Position numbers and translations under genes: made by a program. A model generated the notes under the pieces. The model was not told the origin of the DNA and did not search any database. It was given only the letters and a program-made list of their open reading frames with translations. This document shows, in pieces, positions 8,664 to 17,100 of a DNA stretch of 64,000 nucleotides. Numbering within the stretch: position 1 is the stretch's first letter; every line of letters starts with the position of its first letter. Origin of the DNA: Nonomuraea turcica (GTDB taxonomy: Bacteria > Actinomycetota > Actinomycetes > Streptosporangiales > Streptosporangiaceae); contig NZ_JAUZQF010000001.1 in NCBI RefSeq assembly GCF_030718205.1, forward strand, positions 1-64,000, read 5' to 3'.

Positions 8664-8983
8664 CCGTTCCTGAGATCGAGGCCAGTGCCCTTCCCGATGA
8701 CGCCTACCTGCTTGACGTGCGCGAGCAGGAGGAGTGGGTGGCCGGGCACGCCCCTGACGCCGCGCACATCCCCATGACCCAGATCCAGCAGCGGGTGGAC
8801 GAGGTGCCGGCAGACCGGACGGTCTACGTCGTCTGCCGGGTGGGCGGGCGGTCGCTGCAGGTCGCGGCCTGGCTCAACCAGCTCGGGCGGGACGCGGTCA
8901 ACGTCGGCGGCGGCATGCAGTCGTGGGAGGCCGCGCGCCGCCCGATGGTGAGCGAGACCGGACAGCAACCTTTCGTGGCCTAA
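8660..8983 (+). CDS. Rhodanese-like domain protein
   Basis: A 107-residue single-domain rhodanese. It contains the N-terminal LLDVREQEEWVAGHAPDAAHIPM and the active-site loop CRVGGRS (catalytic Cys plus basic residues), consistent with a sulfurtransferase that carries a persulfide. It starts within the stop codon of the HxlR gene. The coupling of a Cys-bearing HxlR regulator, a rhodanese and a divergent MFS suggests a thiol- or sulfur-responsive unit, but that is inference. Confidence 0.9.
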   Translation: MTVPEIEASALPDDAYLLDVREQEEWVAGHAPDAAHIPMTQIQQRVDEVPADRTVYVVCRVGGRSLQVAAWLNQLGRDAVNVGGGMQSWEAARRPMVSETGQQPFVA

Positions 8984-8992
8984 CGCGCAGTT

Positions 8993-9017
8993 CGCCCTTT
9001 ATGGCATCATGAGGGCG
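8993..9017 (+). terminator. Hairpin after rhodanese gene
   Basis: CGCCCT (8993-8998) pairs with AGGGCG (9012-9017). The flanking AGTT and AACT can extend the stem across a small bulge. It lies 10 nt past the rhodanese stop and just before the riboswitch, so it probably ends the hxlR-rhodanese transcript. There is no strong U-tract. Confidence 0.4.
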
Positions 9018-9030
9018 CTAACTTCAGATT

Positions 9031-9122
9031 GTCGCGGGAGCTCGGGGTGCCGGGCTGAGAGGGCAGCTATCCAGCCGCTGCCGACCGCCTGAACCTGTCC
9101 GGGTAATGCCGGCGTAGGGAGT
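9031..9122 (+). ncRNA. TPP riboswitch (THI element)
   Basis: The leader carries the conserved THI-box segments in order: GGGAGCTCGGGGTGCC, the CTGAGAGGG loop that binds the pyrimidine of TPP, and then ACCGCCTGAACCTGTCCGG and GTAATGCCGGCGTAGGGAG, matching the diagnostic GAACCTG...GG.TAATGCC.GCG.AGGGA core. It ends 5 nt before the permease ATG, with the AGGGAG doubling as its RBS. Control is therefore probably at translation initiation: TPP binding hides the RBS and switches the transporter off. Confidence 0.97.
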
Positions 9123-9127
9123 GTGCG

Positions 9128-10462
9128 ATGACGCATGTCGCCGACGAAGTTCCGCTGACCCTCCAGGGAACGCCCCCGAAAACGCTCGGCGTCCTCGATC
9201 AAGGCGCGCTCTGGGCGAACCTCGGCGTCAGTCTCCTGGGCTTCTCGGGCGCCCTCTACCTGCTCGACCCCCTCGGCAACGCACCGCTCAGCCTGATCGC
9301 CGCGCTCACCGCCACCGTGGTGGGCAGCCTGATCGGCACGTCCATGGTGGGCCTGGCCGCCATCCCCGGCACCCAGACGGGGCAACCCTCGATGGTGCTG
9401 CTCCGCGGGCTCTTCGGGGCCAAAGCGTCCTACGTGCCCACGGTGCTGAACATCGTCCAGATGCTCGGCTGGGGCGCGTTCGAGCTCTGGGTGATCGCCA
9501 AGGCCGCCAGCGCGATCTTCAGTGGCATCCCGTACCAGGTGTGGGTGATCGCGGCCGGGGTGCTGACCACGGCGCTCACGATCTGGCCGCTCGGGGCGGT
9601 CCGCCTGATCCGGCGGTACGTCACCATCGGCGTGATCGTGTCCATGATCTGGTTCACCTGGTACCTCGTGTCCGAGGCGCCGGCGCACACAGGTGGCGGC
9701 TGGACCGCCTTCCCCGCGGCCGTGGACTACGTGATCGCGCTCTCGGTGTCCTGGGTGCCGATGGCCGCCGACTTCGCCAGGCACTCCAGGTCCAGCAAGG
9801 CCGCGTTCACCGGCGTGGTGGGCGGCTACACGCTGGCCCAGGTCGCCTGCTTGGGGCTGGGCGTGTACGCGGTGGCCATCGCGGGCGCGGACGCGGTGCT
9901 CGCGGACGGCACGGCGGTGTTCGGACCGTTCGTGGCTGCGCCGCTGGGCGCGTTGTTCTTCGCGATCCTGGTGCTGCGTGAGACCGACCAGTCGTTCGCC
10001 AATGTCTACTCCACCACCGTGTCGCTGCAGAACCTGATGCCCCGCGTGGACCGCAGGGTGTTCTCCACCGGCATCGGCGTGCTCACCATCGCGATCGCGC
10101 TGGTCGTGGACGTCACCTCGTACGGCGCCTTCCTCGGCGTGATCGGCGCGGTGTTCGTGCCGATGTTCGCGGTGCTCGCCGTCGACTACTTCGTGCTGGG
10201 TGGCGCCGACCGCTGGAACACCGACGAGAACGCGCCCTCGCGCTGGACGATGCTGGTGCCGTGGGCGCTCGGTTTCGTCGCCTACTGGCTGACGACCTCG
10301 ACTCCCACCGTGCCTGCATGGGACGGCTTCTGGGCGTCGGCCCGTGAGCTGATCGGCTTCACCCGGCAGCCCTGGATGAACGGCGCGCTCGGCGGGGCCT
10401 TGGTGGCCGCGCTGGTGACGCTGGTCATCGGCCTGCTGCTGCGGCGCGCTGCTCGACGTTGA
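9128..10462 (+). CDS. cytX: NCS1-family permease, CytX-like hydroxymethylpyrimidine transporter
   Basis: A 444-residue permease of the NCS1 (purine-cytosine/allantoin) family with about 12 membrane helices. Family features include the helix-1 region LGVLDQGALWANLGVSLLG, the segment GTSMVGLAAIPGTQTGQPSMVLLRGLFG and SWVPMAADFARHS. It sits directly under a TPP riboswitch, the known context of CytX, which imports the thiamine pyrimidine HMP. With the TenA enzyme upstream this implies pyrimidine salvage. Substrate specificity is inferred from the riboswitch. Its last 38 bp overlap the convergent ogt gene. Confidence 0.9.
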   Translation: MTHVADEVPLTLQGTPPKTLGVLDQGALWANLGVSLLGFSGALYLLDPLGNAPLSLIAALTATVVGSLIGTSMVGLAAIPGTQTGQPSMVLLRGLFGAKASYVPTVLNIVQMLGWGAFELWVIAKAASAIFSGIPYQVWVIAAGVLTTALTIWPLGAVRLIRRYVTIGVIVSMIWFTWYLVSEAPAHTGGGWTAFPAAVDYVIALSVSWVPMAADFARHSRSSKAAFTGVVGGYTLAQVACLGLGVYAVAIAGADAVLADGTAVFGPFVAAPLGALFFAILVLRETDQSFANVYSTTVSLQNLMPRVDRRVFSTGIGVLTIAIALVVDVTSYGAFLGVIGAVFVPMFAVLAVDYFVLGGADRWNTDENAPSRWTMLVPWALGFVAYWLTTSTPTVPAWDGFWASARELIGFTRQPWMNGALGGALVAALVTLVIGLLLRRAARR

Positions 10463-11000
10463 GCAGGTGCTGCTTGGCGGCCGGGCCGCCCGCGTAGTCG
10501 CCGAGGGCGCCGTCCTCGCGCACCACCCGGTGACACGGCACGATCACGCAGACGGGGTTGGAGGCCAGCGCGTTGCCGATCGCCCGCAACGCGCGCGGCC
10601 GGCCGATGCTCGCGCCGATCTCCTCCAGCGTCGTGGTCGTGCCGTACGGCACCGCCATGGTCTTCTGCAGCACCGTGCGCGCGAAGGAGGTGGCCAGCGC
10701 CAGGTCCACGGGCGTGGCGAAGGCACGCAGGCGGCCGGAGAAGTAGGCGTCCAGCTCCCTGCGCACCGGGTCGAGCCGGCGCGGGTCCGGGCCGATGAAC
10801 CTGCCCACATGCTTGGTGACCAGCTCGAAGACGGCGTTTTCCGGCTCGAAGGAACACGCGGCGATGCCTTTGCCGGTTACCGCCAGCACCATCCGGCCCA
10901 GCGCGCCGTCGTAGGTGCCGAAGGCGATGTCCGGCGGCGTCTCGCCCCGATAGGTGGTGGAGGTCACACGTAGCAGGGCATCCAGATCGCCGCTCGTCAT
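10425..11000 (-). CDS. ogt: Methylated-DNA-protein-cysteine S-methyltransferase
   Basis: A 191-residue O6-alkylguanine DNA alkyltransferase. The C-terminal domain has the suicide active site in NPVCVIVPCHRVV (the PCHR cysteine), preceded by the helix-turn-helix segment TTTTLEEIGASIGRPRALRAIGNALASNP. The N-terminal half (DIAFGTYDGALGRMVLAV) is the ribonuclease-like domain of Ogt. I chose ATG 11000; the longer open frame runs antisense into the next gene and is not family-like. It overlaps cytX tail to tail by 38 bp and is divergent from the PAS-GAF kinase. Confidence 0.92.
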   Translation of the reverse strand: MTSGDLDALLRVTSTTYRGETPPDIAFGTYDGALGRMVLAVTGKGIAACSFEPENAVFELVTKHVGRFIGPDPRRLDPVRRELDAYFSGRLRAFATPVDLALATSFARTVLQKTMAVPYGTTTTLEEIGASIGRPRALRAIGNALASNPVCVIVPCHRVVREDGALGDYAGGPAAKQHLLNVEQRAAAAGR

Positions 11001-11096
11001 GCCTCCACCCTTCCCCGCGACTGAGAAATCGCCGTGACCGCAGCGTATCGGACGGATCGCCCGACGCACCCACCTCGCCACGGGCACTATGGAGGT

Positions 11097-12965
11097 GTGG
11101 GGGACCAATGGGCCGGTAGTGACGATGAGATCGCTCGCGCGGTGCTCGCCAGCTCGCCCAACGCCGTCGTGGCGCTCGACAGGGACCAGAGCGTGCTGGT
11201 CTGGAACGAGGCCGCCGAGCGGCTCTTCGGGTGGACGGCCGAGGAGATGCTCGGGCGCAGGGCGCCGATCGTGCCCGCGGAGCTGACCGCCGAGCTCAAC
11301 GCCGTGCTCGAACGCGTGCGCACCGGGGGCCAGGTGTCGCTCCGCACCAAACGCCTGCACAGCGACGGCAGCGTGCTCGACCTGCGGGTCGACATCAGCG
11401 CGTTGCGGCTGGGCAGCGCCGTGGCCGGCTACGTGTGCGTGCACCACCTGGCCAGGACCGACGAGGTCGCCAAGAACCGGATGGCACGCCGGGCCAGGCT
11501 CGTGCGCAAGCTGACCGACGTGGTCGGCGACATCAACTCCGAGCTGGAGCTGCCGGCCGTGCTGGACCGGATCTCGGCCAGCCTCACCGAGCTGACCGGG
11601 GCGGACGCGGGCGGGTTCGTGCTGATCGAGGAGGAGCGGCTGCGGCTGGTCAGCACGTACCAGCTGCCGGAGTCGATCAGGGGGACCACCTCCGACCTGC
11701 GGACGAGCCTGGTGGACCGGCTCTTAAGAACCGGCAAGACCGTCCTGCTGCAGTCGAACGAGCTCGACGACCTGGTGTGGGCGAAGCTGAACGGGCTGCA
11801 CACGATCGCGCTGGGCCTGGCAGCCGTCGGCGGGCGGCCGTACGGCGCGCTCTACGCGCTGTTCGCCCGGCGCACGCCGGGGCATCTCGAACTGGAGCTG
11901 CTGGAGCTCCTGGCCGGGCACGCCGGCATCGCCGTCGGCAACGCGGTCGCCTACCAGGAGGCGGTCCGGCAGCGGGCGCACGAGCAGGCCGTGTTCGACG
12001 CCAGCGCCGACGGGATCGCCGTGCTGGATCAGGCCGGGCGCGTGGTGCGGTGGAACCCGGCCGCCGCCGAGATCACCGCGTTCCCCGCCGACGCCGTCAT
12101 CGGCGGGCCGCCGCCGTTTCCGCTGCCCGAGGCGGGGGAGAAGCTCACGTTCCAGATGGAGAGCGGGCGGTGGCTGGACGTGGTGAGCGCACGGGTCGAG
12201 GAGACCGGCGAGATCGTCGTCGACTTCCGCGACGTGACCACGGCCAAGGAACTCGAGGAGGCCAAAGACCTGTTCCTGGCCACGACCAGCCACGAGCTGC
12301 GCACGCCGATCACGATCGTGCGGGGGTTCGCGAGCACGCTGGACTCGCGCTGGGACAAGATGAGCGACCCCGAGCGCCGCTCGGCCGTGCACACGATCGC
12401 CGAGCGGGCCAGGTCCCTGGGGCAGCTCATGGACCACCTGCTGCTCGGCGCCCGGGCGGGCGCGGACGAGCTGAAGGTGCGGATCGAGACGTTCGACCTG
12501 GCCGAGCGCATCCACGCCGCCACCCTGGGCCTGCCGGCGTTGTCGGACAAGCACCGGGTGGAGGTCGTGCTCCCCGACAAGCTGCCGGACGTGCTCGGCG
12601 ACGCCCTGGCCACGGACATCGTCCTGGGGCAGCTGCTGGAGAACGCGTTCAAGTACTCGCCGAAGGGCGGGCTGATCAGCGTCGAGGCCTGGCTGGAGGA
12701 CCAGAGCGTCGTCGTGGTGGTCGACGACGAGGGCGTCGGCATCGCCCCGCCGGACCGCGAGCGGATCTTCGAGAGGTTCGTCCAGGTGGACAGTGGCGAC
12801 CGGAGAAGGTTTGGTGGAGTGGGGCTGGGTCTCTACATCGTCCGCAGCCTCGCCCGAGCACAGGGAGGCGACGTGAGCGCTCATCCGCGACCCGGAGGTG
12901 GCACCAGGATGCGGCTCGTCCTGCGGTGCCCGTCCCCTATCGGATCCGACACACCGATGCGGTAA
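11097..12965 (+). CDS. Sensor histidine kinase (PAS-GAF-PAS-HisKA-HATPase)
   Basis: A soluble 622-residue hybrid-sensing kinase without evident membrane helices. PAS domain 1 covers about 10-110 (SSPNAVVALDRDQSVLVWNEAAERLFGW). A GAF domain follows at about 150-300, then PAS 2 at about 305-385. HisKA has phospho-acceptor H399 in TTSHELRTPIT. HATPase_c covers about 440-615, with N-box LLENAFKYSP, G1 DDEGVGIAP and G2 GVGLGLYIV. No response regulator is adjacent, so it is an orphan kinase. The GTG at 11097 is the only plausible start after the promoter gap; the GGAGG upstream is too close for a normal RBS, so the start is uncertain. Confidence 0.9.
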   Translation: MGDQWAGSDDEIARAVLASSPNAVVALDRDQSVLVWNEAAERLFGWTAEEMLGRRAPIVPAELTAELNAVLERVRTGGQVSLRTKRLHSDGSVLDLRVDISALRLGSAVAGYVCVHHLARTDEVAKNRMARRARLVRKLTDVVGDINSELELPAVLDRISASLTELTGADAGGFVLIEEERLRLVSTYQLPESIRGTTSDLRTSLVDRLLRTGKTVLLQSNELDDLVWAKLNGLHTIALGLAAVGGRPYGALYALFARRTPGHLELELLELLAGHAGIAVGNAVAYQEAVRQRAHEQAVFDASADGIAVLDQAGRVVRWNPAAAEITAFPADAVIGGPPPFPLPEAGEKLTFQMESGRWLDVVSARVEETGEIVVDFRDVTTAKELEEAKDLFLATTSHELRTPITIVRGFASTLDSRWDKMSDPERRSAVHTIAERARSLGQLMDHLLLGARAGADELKVRIETFDLAERIHAATLGLPALSDKHRVEVVLPDKLPDVLGDALATDIVLGQLLENAFKYSPKGGLISVEAWLEDQSVVVVVDDEGVGIAPPDRERIFERFVQVDSGDRRRFGGVGLGLYIVRSLARAQGGDVSAHPRPGGGTRMRLVLRCPSPIGSDTPMR

Positions 12966-13107
12966 CGAGGTGGTCACGGTTCCGCTGACCTATCGTCCAA
13001 TGTGTACAAGCTGTGATCGAGATGCGGTTTCTGGGATCGAGTAACGGGGCATTTCGGTCGTACCGGGGAGTGTTCCCGCGGGGGGCACAGGGAACGGGGA
13101 GGTGGGT

Positions 13108-13539
13108 GTGTCAAGCGTGGTGCTACTGCCGTACGCGCCGTCCAGCGTTGCCGTCGCCCGCCAGCGTCTGAGCACTGACCTGCAGGAAAGCGGGGTCTTT
13201 TCCACAGCGATCGACGATGCCGTGCTCGTGGTGAGCGAGTTGCTGAGCAACGCGCTGCGGCACGCGCATCCGCTGCCGTCGGGCATGGTGAGGGTGGCCT
13301 GGCTGCGTAGCGACGATCACATCGAGGTTGCGGTCAGCGACGGGGGCGCGGCGACCGAGCCGCGGGCCGGCCGCCCGACCCTGTCCTCGCTGGGGGGCAG
13401 GGGGCTCGGCATCGTGGAATACGTGGCTGAGAGCTGGGGAGTGCGTCACGACGGGGACACCACGACGGTGTGGGCCATCCTGCCCGCCCCCAAAGGATCG
13501 ATGAACGGGCAGGTCGCAGCACTCAAAGAGGCCGGCTAG
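13108..13539 (+). CDS. Anti-sigma-factor-type ATP-binding protein (HATPase_c_2)
   Basis: A 143-residue RsbW/SpoIIAB-like GHKL ATPase, the kinase/anti-sigma class common in actinomycetes. It has the N-box VVSELLSNALRHA, the ATP-lid SDGGAATEP and the G2 box GGRGLGIVEYVAESWGV. It would phosphorylate STAS antagonists, two of which are in this window. GTG 13108 has a GGGAGG RBS at good spacing; GTG 13102 is an alternative that would overlap it. Confidence 0.88.
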   Translation: MSSVVLLPYAPSSVAVARQRLSTDLQESGVFSTAIDDAVLVVSELLSNALRHAHPLPSGMVRVAWLRSDDHIEVAVSDGGAATEPRAGRPTLSSLGGRGLGIVEYVAESWGVRHDGDTTTVWAILPAPKGSMNGQVAALKEAG

Positions 13540-14164
13540 TCAGCACGGCCCGCTCTCCGGTCGCCCATGCCGTGGACACCAGCAAGTAGAGCCCGGCCGC
13601 CAGCGGGAGCACGAGTGCGGCCAGCACGGAGCCGTACGGCAGCAGCCGCATGATCCTCCGCATCACCTCAGGCTGCTCCTCGGAAACCTTGATCTGCCGC
13701 GCGGACAGCCACGCCACCGCTGTGACCAGTGCAATGACCAGAACGAAGACCAAAACCGGAGCACTGACCAGACCGTAATTGGTGACCAGTCCGGCCACTT
13801 GGTGCCCCAGGGGCGCCCCGAACAGGTCGTGACCGGCCAGGGCGGTCGGATGCGTGGCCACCCGGTACATCAGCCACATGAACGGCAGCTGCGCCAGCAT
13901 CGGCAGGAAACCGGCGAACGGCGAGCTGCCTTCCTTGGCGTAGAGCGCACGTGTCTCCTTGGCCAGTCGCTCCGGATTCCGCCCGAAGCGTTTCTGCAGT
14001 TCGCGAAGCTTGGGCGCGAGCCGCTCGCGGATCTTCACCGTACGGGCCTGGCGGACGTTGAGCGGCAGCAGCAGGAGCCGCACGGTCACCGTGAACAACA
14101 CGATCGCGAGCGCGGCATTGCCCCCGGACATGCCGATGATGAACGTGACAAGAGAATCGATCAT
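13523..14164 (-). CDS. YidC/Oxa1-family membrane insertase (short paralogue)
   Basis: A 213-residue polytopic protein with YidC/Oxa1 features. It has N-terminal and central helices (FTVTVRLLLLPLNVRQARTVKIRERLAPKLRELQKRFG, the family's cytoplasmic coiled region), GFLPMLAQLPFMWLMYRV and late helices. It lacks the periplasmic domain of proteobacterial YidC, as expected for Gram-positives, and at about 210 residues is shorter than the main actinobacterial YidC next to oriC, so it is probably a second copy. Met at 14164 has GGAAGGG upstream; an ATG 15 nt earlier is possible. It converges on and overlaps the anti-sigma gene by 17 bp. Confidence 0.88.
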   Translation of the reverse strand: MIDSLVTFIIGMSGGNAALAIVLFTVTVRLLLLPLNVRQARTVKIRERLAPKLRELQKRFGRNPERLAKETRALYAKEGSSPFAGFLPMLAQLPFMWLMYRVATHPTALAGHDLFGAPLGHQVAGLVTNYGLVSAPVLVFVLVIALVTAVAWLSARQIKVSEEQPEVMRRIMRLLPYGSVLAALVLPLAAGLYLLVSTAWATGERAVLTSRPL

Positions 14165-14211
14165 GAGCCCTTCCATCAACAGGAGGTGAGAGAGGGCTCA
14201 CATGCCGATGA

Positions 14212-14237
14212 GCCCCGCTGACGAGTGGTAGCGGGGC
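14212..14237 (-). terminator. Intra-operon hairpin upstream of yidC-like gene
   Basis: GCCCCGCT (14212-14219) pairs perfectly with AGCGGGGC (14230-14237) around a 10-nt loop. It lies between the DUF6412 gene and the YidC-like gene, without a U-tract. It may act as an attenuator or processing site, or as a partial terminator. Confidence 0.4.
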
Positions 14238-14241
14238 ATGC

Positions 14242-14442
14242 CTAAGGCGCTCGTGGACGCGGACGTCCGGCCGCGTCGGGGTCGCGCTGGCGCTGGAACG
14301 CCGTACGGCGCGCGTAACTCAGCGGAAAGCTCGGCGGCTCCCCGCTGAAGACGGGCAGCAACGTGGCCGCCCACGTGGCCAGCAGCAGGATCGCCACCAT
14401 GGTGATCCCGACCAGCCACGGATCAAGCAGGAAAAGTGTCAA
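14242..14442 (-). CDS. DUF6412-like small membrane protein
   Basis: A 66-residue protein with two hydrophobic stretches (LFLLDPWLVGITMVAILLLA and WAATLLPVF) and a basic tail, RRTAFQRQRDPDAAGRPRPR, that I associate with the DUF6412 family found beside Oxa1-like insertases in actinomycetes. It begins with TTG at 14442, whose first two bases overlap the TGA of the upstream small ORF, implying translational coupling. The function is unknown; proximity suggests a partner or substrate of the insertase. Confidence 0.72.
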   Translation of the reverse strand: MTLFLLDPWLVGITMVAILLLATWAATLLPVFSGEPPSFPLSYARRTAFQRQRDPDAAGRPRPRAP

Positions 14443-14612
14443 TGTGACCGGGAGGACTTGCCGACCACGGTGACCGCGATGAAGGCGACCAGGCCGACCA
14501 CACCGATGATCAGGGCGATCTTGAACAGGAATGCCAGCATCGGCAGCAGGAAGTTGAACACCACGAAGAGACCCAGCAGGGTCCCTAGGACGAGCATGAC
14601 GACTTTACCCAT
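14439..14612 (-). CDS. 57-residue hydrophobic small protein
   Basis: An ATG-started ORF of 57 codons reads MGKVVMLVLGTLLGLFVVFN and continues hydrophobic to a KSSRSH tail. Two transmembrane helices (about 4-22 and 24-50) are joined by a Phe/Pro-rich turn. It stops with TGA overlapping the TTG start of the DUF6412 gene. Start-to-stop coupling and conserved small size argue that it is a real first gene of a three-gene membrane operon ending with the YidC-like insertase. I do not recognise a family. Confidence 0.65.
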   Translation of the reverse strand: MGKVVMLVLGTLLGLFVVFNFLLPMLAFLFKIALIIGVVGLVAFIAVTVVGKSSRSH

Positions 14613-14705
14613 GGAGCCACCGTACGTCCTCCGGTCATGATCCGCGAGCCTTACGAAGCGATGACGTCATGCCACTTCCGCAGGGCGTGGCCGTACCGTG
14701 AAGGG

Positions 14706-15404
14706 GTGAACACGCGCATCCTGGTGGTCGATGACGATCCGACCGTCTCCGAGGTCGTCGCCCGCTATCTGGAGCGCGACGGGCACGAGGTCGAGTGTGT
14801 GGGCGACGGCGCGGAGGCGCTGCGCAGGGCGCTGGCGCACCCGCCGGACCTCATGGTCCTCGATCTCATGCTGCCCAAGATCGACGGGCTGCAGGTGTGC
14901 AGGAAGCTCAGGGAGCGCTGGCCGGTCCCGGTGATCATGCTGACCGCGCTCGGCGAGGAGATCGACCGGGTGGTCGGCCTGGAGACGGGGGCCGACGACT
15001 ACGTGACCAAACCGTTCAGCCCACGTGAGCTGGCGCTGCGCGTGCAGTCCGTGTTGCGGCGGGCCAGGGGCGCCTCCGTGACCGGGGGGACCGGGGTGCT
15101 ACGTGACGAGGACCTCGTGGTGGACGTGGGAGCCCACGAGGTGCGGCTGCGCGGGGACGAGGTCATGCTGACCGCCCGGGAGTTCGACCTGCTGGCATAC
15201 CTCATGCGCAACCCACGCCAGGCGTTCAGCCGCTCGGCGCTGCTCAACCAGGTGTGGGGGTGGTCGTTCGGCGACTCGTCCACGGTGACCGTGCATGTAC
15301 GGCGGCTGCGGGAGAAGATCGAGCCCGATCCGACCGCCCCGCGCAGGATCGTCACCGTGTGGGGGGTCGGCTACCGGTACGAGCCCTTGGAGGACGGCTC
15401 ATGA
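14706..15404 (+). CDS. OmpR-family response regulator
   Basis: A 232-residue two-component regulator. The receiver domain (1-120) has the acidic pocket [10 protein letters not shown], phospho-acceptor Asp in [13 protein letters not shown], and the conserved Lys in [13 protein letters not shown]. The OmpR winged helix (about 135-230) includes [32 protein letters not shown] and [17 protein letters not shown]. The GTG at 14706 is 6 nt after a TACCGT -10 box, so it is probably leaderless. It overlaps the downstream kinase gene by 4 nt (ATGA). Confidence 0.94.
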   Translation: MNTRILVVDDDPTVSEVVARYLERDGHEVECVGDGAEALRRALAHPPDLMVLDLMLPKIDGLQVCRKLRERWPVPVIMLTALGEEIDRVVGLETGADDYVTKPFSPRELALRVQSVLRRARGASVTGGTGVLRDEDLVVDVGAHEVRLRGDEVMLTAREFDLLAYLMRNPRQAFSRSALLNQVWGWSFGDSSTVTVHVRRLREKIEPDPTAPRRIVTVWGVGYRYEPLEDGS

Positions 15405-16495
15405 TGCCTTCTCTGTGGATGGTCGTCGCCGTGTCGGCCGGGTTGGGGCTGCTGGTCGCGCTCGCGGGGATCTTGCTGATGGGGCGGCTGCGCACCAGGT
15501 CCATCGGGGTGATGATGGCCGTGGTCGTGGTGGTCGCCGTGGCCGCGACGCTGGCCGGCATCGTGGCGATCATCATGCAGATGCTCCTCGAGGGAGCGGT
15601 CAGGGACTTCGTGCTCGTCGTGGTGGCCGTCGGGGGCCTGGTGGGACTCGGGGTCGCGTTCGTGCTGGCCAAGCGGGTGGTGCGGGAGAGCAAGCGGCTC
15701 GTGGACGCCGTACGGGAGCTGCCCTTCGTGGCGCCGCAGGGGCTGCCCGCCGAGTTGCAGACGATCGCGAACACGCTGGAGGAGGCGTACGCGCGGGAGC
15801 GGGCCCTGGAAGGGGCGCGGCGCGAGCTCGTCGCCTGGGTGAGCCACGACCTGCGGACGCCGCTGGCCGGGATGCGGGCCATGGCCGAGGCGCTGGAGGA
15901 CGGGGTGGTGTCGGACACCGAGACGGTCGCCCGCTATCACGGCCAGATCAAGCTGGAGGTGGAGCGGCTGTCCGCCATGGTGGACGACCTGTTCGAGTTG
16001 TCCCGCATCCACGCCGGGGCGCTGCGGCTGTCCAGGGCCCGCATCGGGCTGACGGACCTCGTCGCCGACACTCTGGCGGGAGCCGAGCCGCTCGCCAGGG
16101 CCAAGGGCGTGGTGCTCACCGCCGAGGCGGCGGAGCCCGTGCCGGTGGAGGCCGACGCCGGGGCGCTCGGGCGGGCCCTTGGCAACCTCGTGGTCAACGC
16201 CATTCGGCACACGCCGTCGGACCGGACCGTGGTGTTGCGGGCCGGGGTGGAGGAGGGGATGGCGTGCCTGTCCGTGACGGACTGTTGCGGGGGGATTCCC
16301 GACGAGGATCTGCCTCGGGTGTTCGAGGTGGCCTTCCGTGGGGAGGCGGCGCGGACTCCCACCGCGGACGGCGGCGCGGGGCTCGGGCTGGCCATTGCGC
16401 AGGGCATCGTGGAAGCGCACGACGGGCTGATCGGGGTGGTCAACGAGGGGCCTGGGTGCCGGTTCGAGATCCGGCTTCCCCTGGTCAGCGGCTGA
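15401..16495 (+). CDS. Sensor histidine kinase, cognate to upstream regulator
   Basis: A 364-residue membrane kinase. Three hydrophobic segments lie in residues 1-90 ([40 protein letters not shown] and [20 protein letters not shown]), with almost no extracytoplasmic loop. A linker and HisKA domain (H149 in [13 protein letters not shown]) follow, then HATPase_c with N-box [12 protein letters not shown] and G2 [14 protein letters not shown]. The start overlaps the regulator stop (ATGA), and ATG 15404 is an alternative. The short sensor suggests intramembrane or envelope-stress sensing. Its end overlaps the convergent hypothetical gene by 11 bp. Confidence 0.92.
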   Translation: MMPSLWMVVAVSAGLGLLVALAGILLMGRLRTRSIGVMMAVVVVVAVAATLAGIVAIIMQMLLEGAVRDFVLVVVAVGGLVGLGVAFVLAKRVVRESKRLVDAVRELPFVAPQGLPAELQTIANTLEEAYARERALEGARRELVAWVSHDLRTPLAGMRAMAEALEDGVVSDTETVARYHGQIKLEVERLSAMVDDLFELSRIHAGALRLSRARIGLTDLVADTLAGAEPLARAKGVVLTAEAAEPVPVEADAGALGRALGNLVVNAIRHTPSDRTVVLRAGVEEGMACLSVTDCCGGIPDEDLPRVFEVAFRGEAARTPTADGGAGLGLAIAQGIVEAHDGLIGVVNEGPGCRFEIRLPLVSG

Positions 16496-16928
16496 CGCCC
16501 TTGGTCGGTTCGTGCGGCCCGGCGCCGTTCGCGGCAGCCGTATCGGGTATGTCCGGCTGGGTGCCGAACGACTCCGACATTGCCCGAAATGTCGGGCAGG
16601 GCCAGCGCCACATGCAGCTCCTGCACCGCAGGATCGGGTGTGCGGCGTCGCTGGTAATGCCGCCCGCGTCCCTCGGCTGGTGGAGATCGAGCAGCCTGAG
16701 CCCCAATTCGGAAAATTTGAGCAAATCGCTGCGGGCGCCGGCGAGGAACTCGAGGTCCTCGGTCGCCAGCCGGGTGCGGATGGGGACGTAGCCCTCGTGG
16801 TTCACCAGGCCACGGAGCCGTCCTGCTTCGTCATGCCATGAGGTGGCCTTCTCTGTGCGGATGAGGATGGACTCCAGGCGTTCTCGGAGCCCCTGACGCT
16901 GGAGATCTTCAGGGTTTTCTGCCTTCAT
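16485..16928 (-). CDS. Uncharacterised actinobacterial protein with CxxC...C motif
   Basis: A 147-residue soluble protein of no family I can name. The first 90 residues are charged and helical ([60 protein letters not shown]). They are followed by a compact motif, [16 protein letters not shown], with three cysteines spaced like a metal site or redox knuckle. The tail is disordered. It is convergent with the kinase and divergent from the STAS gene. ATG 16928 has GGAGGGG about 13 nt upstream; the extension to 16982 looks non-coding. Confidence 0.7.
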   Translation of the reverse strand: MKAENPEDLQRQGLRERLESILIRTEKATSWHDEAGRLRGLVNHEGYVPIRTRLATEDLEFLAGARSDLLKFSELGLRLLDLHQPRDAGGITSDAAHPILRCRSCMWRWPCPTFRAMSESFGTQPDIPDTAAANGAGPHEPTKGVSR

Positions 16929-17100
16929 CGATACGGGATCCGCCCCTCCTACTCGACGCCGCGGCGGCTGATTCGGTGTCACACTGTCAAGCTTTGCGTA
17001 CTCTCTGTTTCCGTGGAGCCCAAACGGCGGACAAAAACCTGTCGTTGCCCTCTCGGCGTGACAACGTGACCGAAAGGCTTCGCGCCGCTAGCCTGCCCCT

